In this document: piece after piece, positions 15,035 through 24,774 of the stretch
How positions within the stretch are numbered: the first letter of the stretch is position 1
Layout: each line of letters starts with the position of its first letter
Assembly: GCA_039809495.1 (NCBI GenBank)
Contig: JBDHVC010000022.1
Span: 1 to 64,000, forward strand
Origin: JAFLCL01 sp039809495
Lineage (GTDB): Bacteria; Myxococcota_A; Polyangia; Polyangiales; Sandaracinaceae
Direction of reading: 5' to 3'
Length of the DNA stretch: 64,000 nucleotides
Made by a program: the position numbers and the translations under genes
Notes under the pieces: model-generated
What the model was told of the DNA's origin: nothing
Databases searched by the model: none
What the model saw: only the letters and a program-made list of their open reading frames with translations

Positions 15035-17239
15035 GTGAATCGAGACGAGCGCCCCCTCCTCCTCGCGTTCGACGAGGCGACGATCGCGCCGGACGAGCGC
15101 GCCCGATCGGCGTCGGACGCGCGGCGGGACGAGCGCCTGATCGTTCGGATCGAGGAGGTGCGCTTCGTCTCGCGCGACGGCTCGTTCGCGGTCGTCCTGG
15201 CGGCGCGCGAGCCCGCGCTCGACGAGGTGATCCTGATCGGGGACCTCGCGAGCGCCCGGGTCGGGGAGCGCGCGCGCGTCGTCGGGCGCTTCGAGCGACA
15301 CCCGACCCACGGCGAGCGCTTCCGCGTCGAGTCGCTCGTCCCGATCTTGCCCTCGAGCCGTGACGGCCTCGCGAAATTCCTCGGCGGTGGCCTCGCCCCG
15401 GGGGTCGGGATGAAGCTCGCGAGCGATCTGGTCGCCCGCTTCGGGGAGCGCACGCTCGACGTGATCAGCCGCGAGAGCGGGCGCCTGCGCGAGGTGCGAG
15501 GGCTCGGGGGCAAGCGCGGGCAGGCGCTCGCCGAGGCCGTGCGCGCGCGGCTCGCCGAGGCCGAGAGCCTCGCCCTGCTCCAGGGGCTCGGGCTCGGGAG
15601 GGCGCTCTCGCGCAAGCTCTACGCGCGCTTCGGCCCGCGGACGGCCGCGCAGATCCGCGAGGACCCCTATCGGCTCGCCGAGGAGATCGTCGGCGTCGGC
15701 TTCCTCACGGCGGATCGGATCGGGCGCGAGGTCGGGATCGCCGCGGACGATCCCCGCCGAGCGCGCGCCGCGATCCTCTTCGCGCTCGCGCGCGGCGCCG
15801 ACGACGGTCACAGCTTCCTCCCCCGCGCGGAGCTCGCGCGCGCGGTCGAGCGGCTCGAGGTGCCGAGCGCGCTCGTGCCCGCCGCGCTCATCGGGCTCTC
15901 GCTCGACGCTCGGATCGTGATCGAGGACGAGGCGGTCTTCCTCGCGTCGCTCCACGCGGCCGAGGTGAGCCTCGCCGGAGGGCTCGCGGCGCGCGCCTCG
16001 GCTCCGATCGCCACCGCGGAGGACGAGCCGCGCGGGATCGCCGCGATCGCCGAGGGGCTCGCGGCGCGGCAGCGCGAGGCGCTCCTCTGCTCGATGCGTG
16101 AGCGGGTGCTCGTCCTGACGGGCGGACCAGGCACGGGCAAGACGACGACGCTGCGCGCGATCGTGGCGGCGCACGAGCGGCTCGATCATCGCGTCGTGCT
16201 CGCGGCGCCGACCGGGCGAGCGGCCAAGCGGATGAGCGAGGCGACCTCGAGGGAGGCGCGCACCCTCCATCGGCTCCTCGAGTGGAGCCCCGGGACGGGC
16301 ACGTTCGGGCGCGACGCGGCGAACCCGCTCGAGGCCGACCTCGTGATCGTCGACGAGGCCTCGATGCTCGATCTGCGGCTCGGCGCGGCGCTCGAGGCGG
16401 CGCTCCCCGAGGGCGCGAGCCTCGTCCTCGTCGGCGACGTCGATCAGCTCCCCCCGATCGGCGCGGGCCACGTGCTGCGCGAGGTCATCGCCTCCGAGCG
16501 CGTCGCGGTCGTCCGGCTCGATCGCGTCTTTCGTCAGGCGGAGGAGTCGGCGATCGTGCGCGGCGCGCACGCGATCGCGCACGGTCACGCCCCCGCGCCC
16601 TCGACGCGCGGCGCCGAGCGCGCGGGCGAGCTCTTCGTGGTCGAGGCGCACGAGCCCGAGCGCGTGCTCGCGCGCCTGCGTGACGTCCTCGCGCGGATCC
16701 CTCGGTCCTACGGGCTCGACCCGCTCCGCGACGTCCAGGTGCTCACACCGATGCGCCGGGGTCCGCTCGGGACCGACGCGCTCAACGCGACGCTCCAGGC
16801 CGCGCTCGTGCCCGCGCCGCCCTCGCATCGCGGCCACCTCCGCCCCGGCGACAAGGTGATGCAGATCGTGAACGACTACGAGCGCGAGGTCTGGAACGGC
16901 GACGTCGGCTGGGTTCGACGCGTCGTCGATGGGGTGACGTACGTCGACTTCGACGTGGGTGAGCGGAGCTACCGCGAGGACGAGCTCGAGGGGCTCTCCC
17001 TCGCGTACGCCGTGACCGTCCACAAGAGCCAGGGCTCCGAGCTCCCAGCGATCGTCCTCGTCCTGCACACGAGCCATCGCGTCATGCTGAGCCGCCCGCT
17101 GCTCTACACCGCGATCACCCGCGCGCGTCGGCTCGTCGTGATCGTCGGCGAGCCCGCGGCCATCGAGCTCGCGGCGCGCACGAGCGGCCGCGCCGAGGTG
17201 CATGGGCGGCTCGCGGCGCGGCTCCGCGCGAGCGAGTGA
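15035..17239 (+). CDS. recD2: RecD2-type ATP-dependent DNA helicase
   Basis: 734 aa, standard for RecD2 (SF1B 5'-3' helicase without RecBC). An N-terminal OB-like part is followed by helix-hairpin-helix elements (LREVRGLGGKRGQAL and EIVGVGFLTADRIG). The motor has Walker A GGPGTGKT at 363-370, Walker B VIVDEASMLD and motif III GDVDQLPPIGAG. The C-terminal UvrD_C_2 region has AYAVTVHKSQGSE and ends with YTAITRARRLVVIVG. It unwinds DNA in repair. GTG start. Confidence 0.94.
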   Translation: MNRDERPLLLAFDEATIAPDERARSASDARRDERLIVRIEEVRFVSRDGSFAVVLAAREPALDEVILIGDLASARVGERARVVGRFERHPTHGERFRVESLVPILPSSRDGLAKFLGGGLAPGVGMKLASDLVARFGERTLDVISRESGRLREVRGLGGKRGQALAEAVRARLAEAESLALLQGLGLGRALSRKLYARFGPRTAAQIREDPYRLAEEIVGVGFLTADRIGREVGIAADDPRRARAAILFALARGADDGHSFLPRAELARAVERLEVPSALVPAALIGLSLDARIVIEDEAVFLASLHAAEVSLAGGLAARASAPIATAEDEPRGIAAIAEGLAARQREALLCSMRERVLVLTGGPGTGKTTTLRAIVAAHERLDHRVVLAAPTGRAAKRMSEATSREARTLHRLLEWSPGTGTFGRDAANPLEADLVIVDEASMLDLRLGAALEAALPEGASLVLVGDVDQLPPIGAGHVLREVIASERVAVVRLDRVFRQAEESAIVRGAHAIAHGHAPAPSTRGAERAGELFVVEAHEPERVLARLRDVLARIPRSYGLDPLRDVQVLTPMRRGPLGTDALNATLQAALVPAPPSHRGHLRPGDKVMQIVNDYEREVWNGDVGWVRRVVDGVTYVDFDVGERSYREDELEGLSLAYAVTVHKSQGSELPAIVLVLHTSHRVMLSRPLLYTAITRARRLVVIVGEPAAIELAARTSGRAEVHGRLAARLRASE

Positions 17240-17263
17240 CGAGGTGCGCGCCCTCGACCCGGA

Positions 17264-18379
17264 TCAGTTCGCCTCGGCCGGGGGCGCCGCGGGATCCTGC
17301 GCGCCGCCGCGCGGCGCGAGCTCGAGCCCGCGCGGCGCTCGGGGCTCGTCCTCGCCGCTCTCTTCGCTCGAGGGGTCGGCGCTGAGCCGCTCGTCCGGCG
17401 CCTCGAAGCGCACGCCCGCCATGCGATCGTAGTGGACCTCGGTCGGGATCCGCTGCCTGAGCGTCTCCGCGAAGTCCTCGAGCGCCTGCTGGCGCTGCTC
17501 GCGCCAGAGCCGGAGGCGGATCCCCTGCGCCGCCTCCTCGACGCTCCGATGCTCCGCGGGGCGTCGCCCGGTGAGCTTCACGATCGACCAGCGGTCTCCG
17601 AGCTGGATCGGATCGGACACGTCGCCGACGTCCCGGAGGGCGAACGTCGCGCGCACGATCGCCTCGTCGACGGCCGGATCCGCGCTGTTCGGCGCGACGC
17701 CATGGTCGTCGAAGTAGCGCAGATCGCCGCCCCGCTGTCGCGTCTCCGGATCGACGCTCCGCTCGCGGGCGAGCTGCCGAAACCCGCGCGCGTCGGCGGC
17801 CCGCGCGGCGGCGACGAGCTCGCGCGCCTCGGCCTCGTGCTCGAGCACGATCTGGCTCGCCCGACGCACCTCGGGGCGCGAGAACTCCTCGGGGTGCGCG
17901 TCGTAGTAGGCCTGCACGTCCGCCTGCGCGACGGAGTCGACGGTGATGCGCTCGTCGAAGTCGCGGCGGATGAGCTGCTGGACGGCGCTCTGATCGGCCG
18001 CCTCGCGCACCTCGGGGTCGTTCCCGTAGCCGCGCCGCTCCGCCTCGCGGGCGAGGAGCTCGAAGCGCAGGAGCGTCTCGACGAGCTCCTCGAGCTGCGC
18101 GCGATCGCGGTAGCGGACGCGCATGAACGGCGTCTGGCGAGCGATCTCGTCCTCGAGCTGCCCGACGGTGATCGTCACGTCGCCGACGCGAGCGACCACG
18201 CCAGCGCGGCGCGCGTCGTCGGCGGGGGTGCGCGCGGGCGGCGTGGGCGCCTCGGGCCGTCGCTCGGGCGGTGGCATCCCCGTCTCCTGCGCGTGGGCCG
18301 ATCGCGACGCCGCGACCGCGGCGAGCGAGCCCGCGCCGAGGAGCACGAGGGCGAGGGCGATCCAGCTACGAGCGCGCAT
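17264..18379 (-). CDS. periplasmic parvulin-type peptidyl-prolyl isomerase (SurA/PpiC-like)
   Basis: 371 aa. A signal sequence (about residues 3-30, ending AHAQE) directs export. A SurA_N-like helical chaperone part (residues about 60-160) is followed by a PpiC rotamase domain (about 165-275) with RRASQIVLEHEAEA, QRGGDLRYF and FALRDVGDVSDPI, the typical strand motifs. A helical end and an acidic Ala/Pro-rich tail follow. It probably helps outer-membrane protein folding. The adjacent downstream-facing gene at 18439-19458 is barrel-like, a plausible client. Start chosen at the ATG preceding the hydrophobic stretch. Confidence 0.87.
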   Translation of the reverse strand: MRARSWIALALVLLGAGSLAAVAASRSAHAQETGMPPPERRPEAPTPPARTPADDARRAGVVARVGDVTITVGQLEDEIARQTPFMRVRYRDRAQLEELVETLLRFELLAREAERRGYGNDPEVREAADQSAVQQLIRRDFDERITVDSVAQADVQAYYDAHPEEFSRPEVRRASQIVLEHEAEARELVAAARAADARGFRQLARERSVDPETRQRGGDLRYFDDHGVAPNSADPAVDEAIVRATFALRDVGDVSDPIQLGDRWSIVKLTGRRPAEHRSVEEAAQGIRLRLWREQRQQALEDFAETLRQRIPTEVHYDRMAGVRFEAPDERLSADPSSEESGEDEPRAPRGLELAPRGGAQDPAAPPAEAN

Positions 18380-18438
18380 GGTCCGGAGCCTTCTCACCGA
18401 AGCGAGGTCCGGTCAACCGCGACGAGGCGAGCGCGGCC

Positions 18439-19458
18439 TCAGAAGCCGTAGGCGACGCTGCCGCCGAAGTTGAAGCCGTAGAGGTTGTAGCCGCCGTCGA
18501 TGCGGAGCTGGACCTGGTGGATGGGCTTGAAGCGCAGGCCGATGCGCGGGAGGTCCATCCAGAAGAAGAGCGGAGGGACGCCGCCGTCGCCGAAGTAGAA
18601 CGGGTTCGGCCCGTTGCGGCTGTCCATCGTCGGATCGCCCGTGCGGAGGTGCTGGTAGGTGCCGCCGCGCTGGCGGTTCGCGTCGAGCCGACCCTGCGAG
18701 CTGCGCAGCTCGAGGCTGCCTTCGCAGTAGTCGCCCGACACCGGCGCCGCCGGCCCGTTGCACGCCGCGAGCGTGCCCGTCCCGGACTCTCGGTACGCCT
18801 CGGTGCGGTAGAGGTCGCCGACCACGCCTCCGAAGCCGAGCCCGAGGCCGATCTCGAAGGCGAACCAGTCGGTCACCTCGACGCCCCAGCCGAAGAGGAA
18901 GCTCCCGAAGACCATGCCGAGCGAGGAGTCGATGAACTCGAACTCGGTGTCGGCGGCGTCCATGCCTCGGTAGAAGCCCTGGGCCCCGAAGCCCAGGTAG
19001 CCGGCCTCGATCGTCACGTTGAAGCCGTTGCGGCGCCAGGTGAACTGCGCGCCGACGCCTCCGTTGACCGGATCGCCGCTCGAGCCGCGGCCGGCCGAGT
19101 ACTGGACGAAGAGGCCCTGCATGAAGGTCGGGACGATGACGCCGCGCGCGAAGGCTCCGAGGAAGAAGTAGTCGGTGTCGGCCAGCTCGCGCGGATCGGT
19201 CGAGCTCGGCCCGAGCGCCGCCTGACCGCCCGTGCGCTCCTCGTAGTTCGCCTGCTCGTCCGAGAGCTCCACGCTGCTCGTGCTCGAGGTGCCAGCCGTC
19301 GCGCTCGCCTCGTCGCCGTCGCTCGAGCCGTCGTGGGCGGCGACGTCGGCCGCGCCTTGCTCCTCCTCGAGCGACTGCGCGCGCGCGAGCCCGCTCAGGC
19401 CGAGCGCGAGCGAGGGCGCGACGAGAACCACGAGGAAGCGTGAGCGAAGAGATGTCAT
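18439..19458 (-). CDS. putative outer-membrane beta-barrel protein
   Basis: 339 aa. It has a clear signal peptide (ending ARAQS), then an acidic linker, and then many alternating hydrophobic/Gly/aromatic strands (for example GFNVTIEAGYLGFGAQGFY and FAFEIGLGLGFGGVVG). It ends with GGSVAYGF, the terminal aromatic expected of BAM-inserted barrels. The middle insert has three Cys residues (ACNGPAAP, DYCEGS). A Shine-Dalgarno GGAGG precedes the ATG. No specific family recognised. It stands alone, with neighbours on the same strand but separate spacers. Confidence 0.7.
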   Translation of the reverse strand: MTSLRSRFLVVLVAPSLALGLSGLARAQSLEEEQGAADVAAHDGSSDGDEASATAGTSSTSSVELSDEQANYEERTGGQAALGPSSTDPRELADTDYFFLGAFARGVIVPTFMQGLFVQYSAGRGSSGDPVNGGVGAQFTWRRNGFNVTIEAGYLGFGAQGFYRGMDAADTEFEFIDSSLGMVFGSFLFGWGVEVTDWFAFEIGLGLGFGGVVGDLYRTEAYRESGTGTLAACNGPAAPVSGDYCEGSLELRSSQGRLDANRQRGGTYQHLRTGDPTMDSRNGPNPFYFGDGGVPPLFFWMDLPRIGLRFKPIHQVQLRIDGGYNLYGFNFGGSVAYGF

Positions 19459-19521
19459 GTGCGGATCCTCCCGAAGCGGTCGGACGTTAGCATCGCCGAT
19501 CGTCCGGTGTCGATCCGGTGC

Positions 19522-20400
19522 TCATCCGTCGCCGTCCTCGAAGAACGCGGCGAGGTGCGAGGCGACGAGCGAGGGCGCCTCCCAGTGGAGCATGTGCCCC
19601 ACTCCGGCGAGCTCGACGCGCTCGCACGCGGCGATCGCGCTCGCCCGCGCCTCGAGGTCCTTCGGGCGAAAGCCTCGCTCCGCCGTGACGACGAGCGTCT
19701 TCGCCGTGATCTGCGTGAGCTGCTCGATGAAGGCGCTCGCGCGAAACGGCGTCGGCGATCGCGTCCGGTGCAGCGGATCGAACGCGAAGTAGAGCCCGTC
19801 CTCGCGCAGGATCGTCTGCTTCTCGGCGATGTAGCGGGCCCGCTCGGCGTCGAGCGCGGGGTGGGTCGCGCGCAGGCGCGCGATCGCGTCGTCGAGGTCG
19901 CGGAGCGGTCGCGGCGGCCGAGCGCGCTGTCGCGTGACGCTCGAGAGCCAGCCCGCGACGCGCGCCGAGGGCGCCTCGCCGCTCGCGTCCTCGGGGCCGA
20001 GCCCCTCGAGCAGGGCGAGGCGTGTCAGGCCCGGTGGTCGACTCGCCGCGAACATCGCGCAGGCGGTCCCTCCCATCGAGTGACCGACGAGATCGAACGT
20101 GCGGCGATCGAGCTCGAGCGCGCGCGTCAGCTCGACGAGATCGAGGACGTAGTCGACGAAGTGGTAGTAGCCGCCTCGCCCGATCCACGCGCTCTCGCCG
20201 TGGCCGCGCCAGTCGAAGGCGAGGACGTGGCGCCCGCGCTCGACGAGCGCTTTCGCCAGCGCGTCGAAGGTCCAGGCGACGTCGAGGTAGCCGTGCGAGA
20301 GGAGGATGGGGCGATCGCTCCGCGCGGCGGGCGCGCGCCATGTGAGGACGTGGTGGCGCAGGCCGTTCGCCTCGACGAAGCGCGAGGAGGGCGCGGTCAT
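19522..20400 (-). CDS. alpha/beta-hydrolase
   Basis: 292 aa. Alpha/beta-hydrolase fold: oxyanion region LLSHGYLDVAWTF, nucleophile elbow GHSMGG, probable catalytic His in GVGHMLHWE and the Asp region before it. There is no signal peptide, so it is cytoplasmic. Similar proteins include lactonases and esterases; the sequence does not give the substrate. Its ATG overlaps the thiO stop by 4 bp (20397-20400), so it is co-translated with the amino-acid oxidase, perhaps acting on a related metabolite. Confidence 0.85.
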   Translation of the reverse strand: MTAPSSRFVEANGLRHHVLTWRAPAARSDRPILLSHGYLDVAWTFDALAKALVERGRHVLAFDWRGHGESAWIGRGGYYHFVDYVLDLVELTRALELDRRTFDLVGHSMGGTACAMFAASRPPGLTRLALLEGLGPEDASGEAPSARVAGWLSSVTRQRARPPRPLRDLDDAIARLRATHPALDAERARYIAEKQTILREDGLYFAFDPLHRTRSPTPFRASAFIEQLTQITAKTLVVTAERGFRPKDLEARASAIAACERVELAGVGHMLHWEAPSLVASHLAAFFEDGDG

Positions 20401-21533
20401 CGGCGCTCGAGGGCGTCGAAGGCGCGCGTCGGCGAAAGGAGCGAGAGGCGCGGATCCGTCGCCTCGTCGATCGAGCGCGTGACCAGGCCGGCGATGAGCC
20501 TCGCCGTGATGGGCGCGAGGAGGATGCCGTTGCGGAAGTGGCCCGTCGCGAGGAAGAGGCCGTCCGCCGCGCCGCGCCCGACGAGCGGGCGACCATCGGG
20601 GGAGGCCGGCCGCAGGTTCGCCCGCGCCTCGACGAAGCTCGCGCGCTCGAGCGCGGGGAGCAGGGTGAGGCCACGATCGAGCACGTGGCGCACGCCGTGC
20701 GCGGTGATCCGCGGATCGAAGCCGACGGGCTCGCTCGTCGCGCCCACGACGTAGCGGCCATCGCCGCGCGGGACGACGTAGCCACCCTCGCCGAAGACGA
20801 CGCGCCCGAGAAGGCTCGAGGGCGCCTCGAGGTGGACGAGCTGCCCACGCACGGGCTCGACGCGTCGGAGCGGCGCGAGCGCCTCGACCTGCTCGGGCGC
20901 GAGGAGCGAGGACCAGCTCCCGGTCGCGACGACGACGGCGCCGCCGTCGAGCCTCCGCGGCTCGCCCTCGAGCTCGATCCCACGGGCGCGACCGCGCTCG
21001 ATCCGCACGCCGCGCGCGATCGCGCGGAGCAGGCGCACCCCGCGCTTCTCCGCCGAGGCGACGAGCGCCGAGAGCAGGCGAGGGGGCTCGAGGGAGGCCT
21101 CGTCCGGCAGGAAGAGCCCGCGCTGGAGCTCGCTCGAGAGCTGGGGCTCGAGCGCGCGGAGCCCCTCCGGATCGAGCCGCTCGTAGGCGATCCGGTGCGC
21201 CTCGTAGCCGCGCGCGAGCGCCTCGAGCCTCGCCGGGTCGATCGCGACGAGGAGCGCCCCGTGCCGGCGGAAGCCGACGTCGAGCCCCTCCTCTCGAAGC
21301 CGCGCGGCCTGCTCGGCGTGCAGCTCGCGGCTCTCGACGCTGAGCGCGCCCATGGCTGGATCGCTCGCGTACTCGATCCGCGCGGCGAGGATGCCCGCCG
21401 CGACGCTCGATGCCTCGCCGCCCGGCGCCCCCCGCTCGACGAGCGTCACCTCGAGCCCGCGCTCGGCGAGCTCGAGCGCGATCGAGCAGCCGATGACCCC
21501 CGCGCCGATCACGATCACGTCGGACTTCTGCAC
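20397..21533 (-). CDS. thiO: FAD-dependent glycine oxidase ThiO-like
   Basis: 378 aa. The N-terminal FAD dinucleotide-binding motif is VIVIGAGVIGCSIALELAERG, and the family's GGEASSVAAGIL loop follows. The C-terminal RPASPDGRPLVGRG and GLFLATGHFRNGILLAPIT complete the DAAO-type fold. ThiO oxidises glycine to iminoglycine for thiazole synthesis, but no thi genes are present, so another D- or small-amino-acid substrate is possible. GTG start at 21533, supported by AAAGGAG about 8 nt upstream. Confidence 0.88.
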   Translation of the reverse strand: MQKSDVIVIGAGVIGCSIALELAERGLEVTLVERGAPGGEASSVAAGILAARIEYASDPAMGALSVESRELHAEQAARLREEGLDVGFRRHGALLVAIDPARLEALARGYEAHRIAYERLDPEGLRALEPQLSSELQRGLFLPDEASLEPPRLLSALVASAEKRGVRLLRAIARGVRIERGRARGIELEGEPRRLDGGAVVVATGSWSSLLAPEQVEALAPLRRVEPVRGQLVHLEAPSSLLGRVVFGEGGYVVPRGDGRYVVGATSEPVGFDPRITAHGVRHVLDRGLTLLPALERASFVEARANLRPASPDGRPLVGRGAADGLFLATGHFRNGILLAPITARLIAGLVTRSIDEATDPRLSLLSPTRAFDALERR

Positions 21534-21634
21534 CCGGAGCTCCTTTCGAGCCGCCCGAGCGCGCGTCCTGCGTCGCGGTCGGCTCGCCGGTGGTCCTAGT
21601 CTCCCTCGCCGCGAGCGTCGAGCGGGGCGCTCCG

Positions 21635-22438
21635 TCAGCGCGCGGGCTCGGCGACATCGCTCGAGACGACGAGCGGATAGCGGATGGCGACGCGCGCCCC
21701 GGGCGCGGGGAAGCGCCAACCCCTCACGCTCTCGACGACGCAGCGGTCGAAGGCGGCGTTGCTCGTGGTCGAGCTCACGAGGGAGACGAGCTCGACCCGT
21801 CCGTCGCCGGCGAGCGTGACGTCGAGCTCGACCCGCCCCGCGAGGATCCTCGCGCCATCGACGCTCTCGCGCACGCAGCGCCCGACGTCGTCGGCGTGGG
21901 CCTCGGCGACCTGGCGGACCTGCTCCGGCGGGAGCCCGGCGCTCGGCGCGGGCGGCGCCTCGTGGACGCGGGGGCCGCGAGCGACGCCCGCGCCGCCTGG
22001 CCCGAGCGCCTCGGGGACGGCGCGGGCGTAGTCGAGCCGGACCTCGATCGAGGCGGGCTGCGCCTCGGGGCGCTCGTAGCGCCGCAGAGCGAGCGCGCGC
22101 TCGAGGCAGCGGCCGAACGCCTCCTCGGTCCGCGAGGGGCTCACGTCGTCGCTCCGCACCTCGACGCCGAGCGCGGCGCCGTCGGCGCCGATCCGAACGA
22201 TCACGACGCGCTGGCCGATGGCGAGCCGCCGCGCCGAGCCCGCGCGCGCGCAGCCCCGCGCCACCTCGGGCAGGGCCGCCTCGAGCCCGCTCGTCGCGCT
22301 CGGCGCGACGCCCTCCCACGCGACGCCCGTGACGTAGAACGACTGCGCGGCGGCGACGCTCGGGAGCGCCGCGCCGACGAGGGGCGCGAGCAGGAGCAGG
22401 AGCGCGCGACGGAGGGGGCGGAGCGGGCGGGCGAGCAT
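21635..22438 (-). CDS. exported AgmX/PglI C-terminal domain protein
   Basis: 267 aa. A signal peptide (LLLLLAPLVGAALPSVAAAQ) precedes two copies of a Cys-pair module of about 90 residues (EVARGCARAG then EEAFGRCLERALALRRY; DDVGRCVRESVDG then AAFDRCVVESVRGWRFPAPG). The second matches the AgmX/PglI C-terminal, TonB-C-like domain of gliding-motility and adventurous-motility proteins, common in Myxococcota. Probably periplasmic or envelope-associated. The start was chosen at the ATG before the hydrophobic segment rather than 18 codons upstream. Confidence 0.7.
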   Translation of the reverse strand: MLARPLRPLRRALLLLLAPLVGAALPSVAAAQSFYVTGVAWEGVAPSATSGLEAALPEVARGCARAGSARRLAIGQRVVIVRIGADGAALGVEVRSDDVSPSRTEEAFGRCLERALALRRYERPEAQPASIEVRLDYARAVPEALGPGGAGVARGPRVHEAPPAPSAGLPPEQVRQVAEAHADDVGRCVRESVDGARILAGRVELDVTLAGDGRVELVSLVSSTTSNAAFDRCVVESVRGWRFPAPGARVAIRYPLVVSSDVAEPAR

Positions 22439-22557
22439 CGTGACCTCGGGGGAAGAGGGTACCCCGACGCAGCCGAGCGATGGGCGATTCACCGGCGCGC
22501 GCGGGGATCGTCGACGAGGCCGTTGCGCGAAGGCGGTGTCCCGACGAAGCTCCCCGC

Positions 22558-23505
22558 ATGCTGCGTGACTTCCACCGGGAGACCGAGCCGCACGAGAGCG
22601 GGATGCTCGACGTGGGGAGCGGCCATCGCGTGTACTTCGAGGTGTCGGGCAACCCCGACGGCAAGCCCGTCGTCTTTCTCCACGGCGGTCCGGGCGGCGG
22701 CACCGACCCGAAGCAGCGCCGCTTCTTCGATCCCGACCGCTACCGCATCGTGCTCTTCGATCAGCGCGGCTGCGGCCGGTCGACGCCGCACGCCTCGCTC
22801 GTCGACAACACGACGTGGCACCTCGTCTCGGACATCGAGGCCCTGCGCGTCCGCCTCGGGATCGAGCGCTGGATGGTCTTCGGCGGGAGCTGGGGCTCGA
22901 CCCTCGCGCTCGCCTACGCGGAGAAGCACCCCGATCGCGTCACCGAGCTCGTCCTGCGCGGCATCTTCCTCCTGCGCCAGAAGGAGCTGCGCTGGTTCTA
23001 TCAGCACGGCGCGAGCGAGCTCTTCCCCGAGGCGTTCGCCGAGTACGTCTCGATCATCCCGGAGGCCGAGCGCACAGACCTCATCCACGCCTACCACCGC
23101 CGCCTCACGAGCGAGGACGACGCGGTGCGGCGCGAGGCGGCGCGCGCGTGGAGCGTGTGGGAGGCGCGCACGAGCTTCCTGCTCCCCAAGCCCGCGCACG
23201 TCGCGCGCTCTTCGGGCGACAGCTTCAGCCTCGCGTTCGCGCGGATCGAGAGCCACTACTTCGTCCACCGTGGCTTCCTCACGCACGAGGACCAGCTCCT
23301 CGACGAGGTGGAGCGGATCCGCCACATCCCCGCCGTGATCGTGCAAGGACGCTACGACGTCGTCTGCCCGGCCGTGAGCGCGTACGAGCTCTCGCGCCGC
23401 TGGCCCGAGGCGCGCCTCGAGATCGTCGACGACGCGGGGCACTCGTCGTACGAGCCCGGGATCCTCTCCGCGCTCATCGAGGCGACCGACCGCTTCGCGC
23501 GCTGA
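22558..23505 (+). CDS. pip: prolyl iminopeptidase
   Basis: 315 aa, the usual length of S33 prolyl iminopeptidases when started at 22558; the upstream 26 codons of the open frame have poor composition. Motifs: HGGPGGGTDP (oxyanion and substrate loop), DQRGCGRSTPH, nucleophile GGSWGSTLAL, Asp in QGRYDVVCP and His in DDAGHSS. It releases N-terminal proline from peptides in the cytoplasm. Its stop begins a TGACGGCGCGCC element that lies between it and the convergent histidine kinase. Confidence 0.95.
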   Translation: MLRDFHRETEPHESGMLDVGSGHRVYFEVSGNPDGKPVVFLHGGPGGGTDPKQRRFFDPDRYRIVLFDQRGCGRSTPHASLVDNTTWHLVSDIEALRVRLGIERWMVFGGSWGSTLALAYAEKHPDRVTELVLRGIFLLRQKELRWFYQHGASELFPEAFAEYVSIIPEAERTDLIHAYHRRLTSEDDAVRREAARAWSVWEARTSFLLPKPAHVARSSGDSFSLAFARIESHYFVHRGFLTHEDQLLDEVERIRHIPAVIVQGRYDVVCPAVSAYELSRRWPEARLEIVDDAGHSSYEPGILSALIEATDRFAR

Positions 23506-23532
23506 CGGCGCGCCGAGCGGGCGGGCGCGCGA

Positions 23533-24696
23533 TCAGCTCGAGGGCCCGATCGGGAGGCGGATCTCGAAGCGCGCTCCGGCGCCTCGCTGCGTCGCCGCGC
23601 GGATGGTGCCGCCTTGGTTCTCGAGGAGCAGGCGCGCGGTCGAGAGCCCGAGCCCCATCCCGAGCGGCTTGTGGGTGACGAGCGGCTCGAAGAGATCCTC
23701 GATCACGTCGCGCGTGAGCCCGGGGCCGTCGTCCTCGATCGCGATGACGACGGTGTCACGCTCGCGGCTCGCGCTGACGAACAGGTGTCCGCCGTGCGGC
23801 ATCGCCTCGCAGGCGTTCCGCACGACGCTCGCGATCGCGTCGCGCGCCTGCGAGGGGTCGACGTGCGCGACGAGCGAGGGCTCGACCTCGAGCTCGATGT
23901 GGACGGACTCCGGGGGGCGGGTCGCCTCGATGGCGCGCTCGAGCAGCTCCTCGACGTTCGTCCGCGCGAGGGTGGGGGCCTTGAGGCGCGCGTAGTCGAC
24001 GAGGTCGGTGATGATCCGGTTGGCGACCCAGACCTCCTCCAGGATCGCGCCGATGGCCTGGGCGACGTCGGGGTCGGCGCCGCCGCCGAGCTTGCGGCGC
24101 AGGATCGCGCTCGCGGTGGCGATCGCGGCGAGGGGGTTGCGGATCTGGTGCGCGAGGCTCGCGGTGAGCTGACCGAGCACGTCGAGGCGCTCCTTGCGGA
24201 GCAGCTCCGCCTGCGCGCTCTCGAGGGCCGCCGTGCGCTCGCGGACGCGCCGCTCGAGCTCCTCGTTGGCGTCTCGGAGCTTGCGCTCCTCGTCCTTCGT
24301 CGTCGTCACGTCGGTGATGACGCCGACGACGTAGGCGACCTCGGTCGTCCCCGCGATCCGCATCGGCCGCTTGAGCGTGCGCAAGAGGCGCACCGAGCCG
24401 TCGGCGTCCGTGAGGGGCTCCGTCTCGATCGTGAGCGGCTCGCCGCGCGTGAAGACGGCGAGGTCGTCGCGCTGGAAGGCCTCGGCCTGCTCCCTCGGGA
24501 AGAAGTCGTGGTCGTCGCGGCCGATGAGCTCCTCGGGCCTGCGCGCGGCGAGCGCGGCGAAGGCCTCGTTCACGAGCACGAAGCGGAACGCGCGATCCTT
24601 CACGAAGATGGGCTGGCCGACGTGATCGATCACGGCGCGCAGCGCCTCGACCGTCGCGGGCAACGTGAGGGGGACGGCGGGCGGCTCCGTGCTCAC
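23533..24696 (-). CDS. PAS-domain sensor histidine kinase
   Basis: 387 aa, no transmembrane segment. A PAS/PAC domain spans about residues 15-145 (FVLVNEAFAALAARRPEELIG). A coiled-coil link (DEERKLRDANEELERRVRERT) leads to HisKA with the phospho-acceptor H-box LAHQIRNPLAAIA; Gln replaces the usual Glu after the His. HATPase_c follows with the N-box NACEAM, G1 IEDDGPGL and G2 GMGLGLSTA. There is no receiver domain and no response regulator nearby, so it is an orphan cytoplasmic kinase. GTG start; TAGACT ends 6 nt upstream. Confidence 0.92.
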   Translation of the reverse strand: MSTEPPAVPLTLPATVEALRAVIDHVGQPIFVKDRAFRFVLVNEAFAALAARRPEELIGRDDHDFFPREQAEAFQRDDLAVFTRGEPLTIETEPLTDADGSVRLLRTLKRPMRIAGTTEVAYVVGVITDVTTTKDEERKLRDANEELERRVRERTAALESAQAELLRKERLDVLGQLTASLAHQIRNPLAAIATASAILRRKLGGGADPDVAQAIGAILEEVWVANRIITDLVDYARLKAPTLARTNVEELLERAIEATRPPESVHIELEVEPSLVAHVDPSQARDAIASVVRNACEAMPHGGHLFVSASRERDTVVIAIEDDGPGLTRDVIEDLFEPLVTHKPLGMGLGLSTARLLLENQGGTIRAATQRGAGARFEIRLPIGPSS

Positions 24697-24774
24697 GGTG
24701 CGAGTCTAACCCGGAGCGCCTCGGCTCGCGGCGATCGATCGCGCCGAGCGCACGCGCGGGGCTCGTGGCGCGGA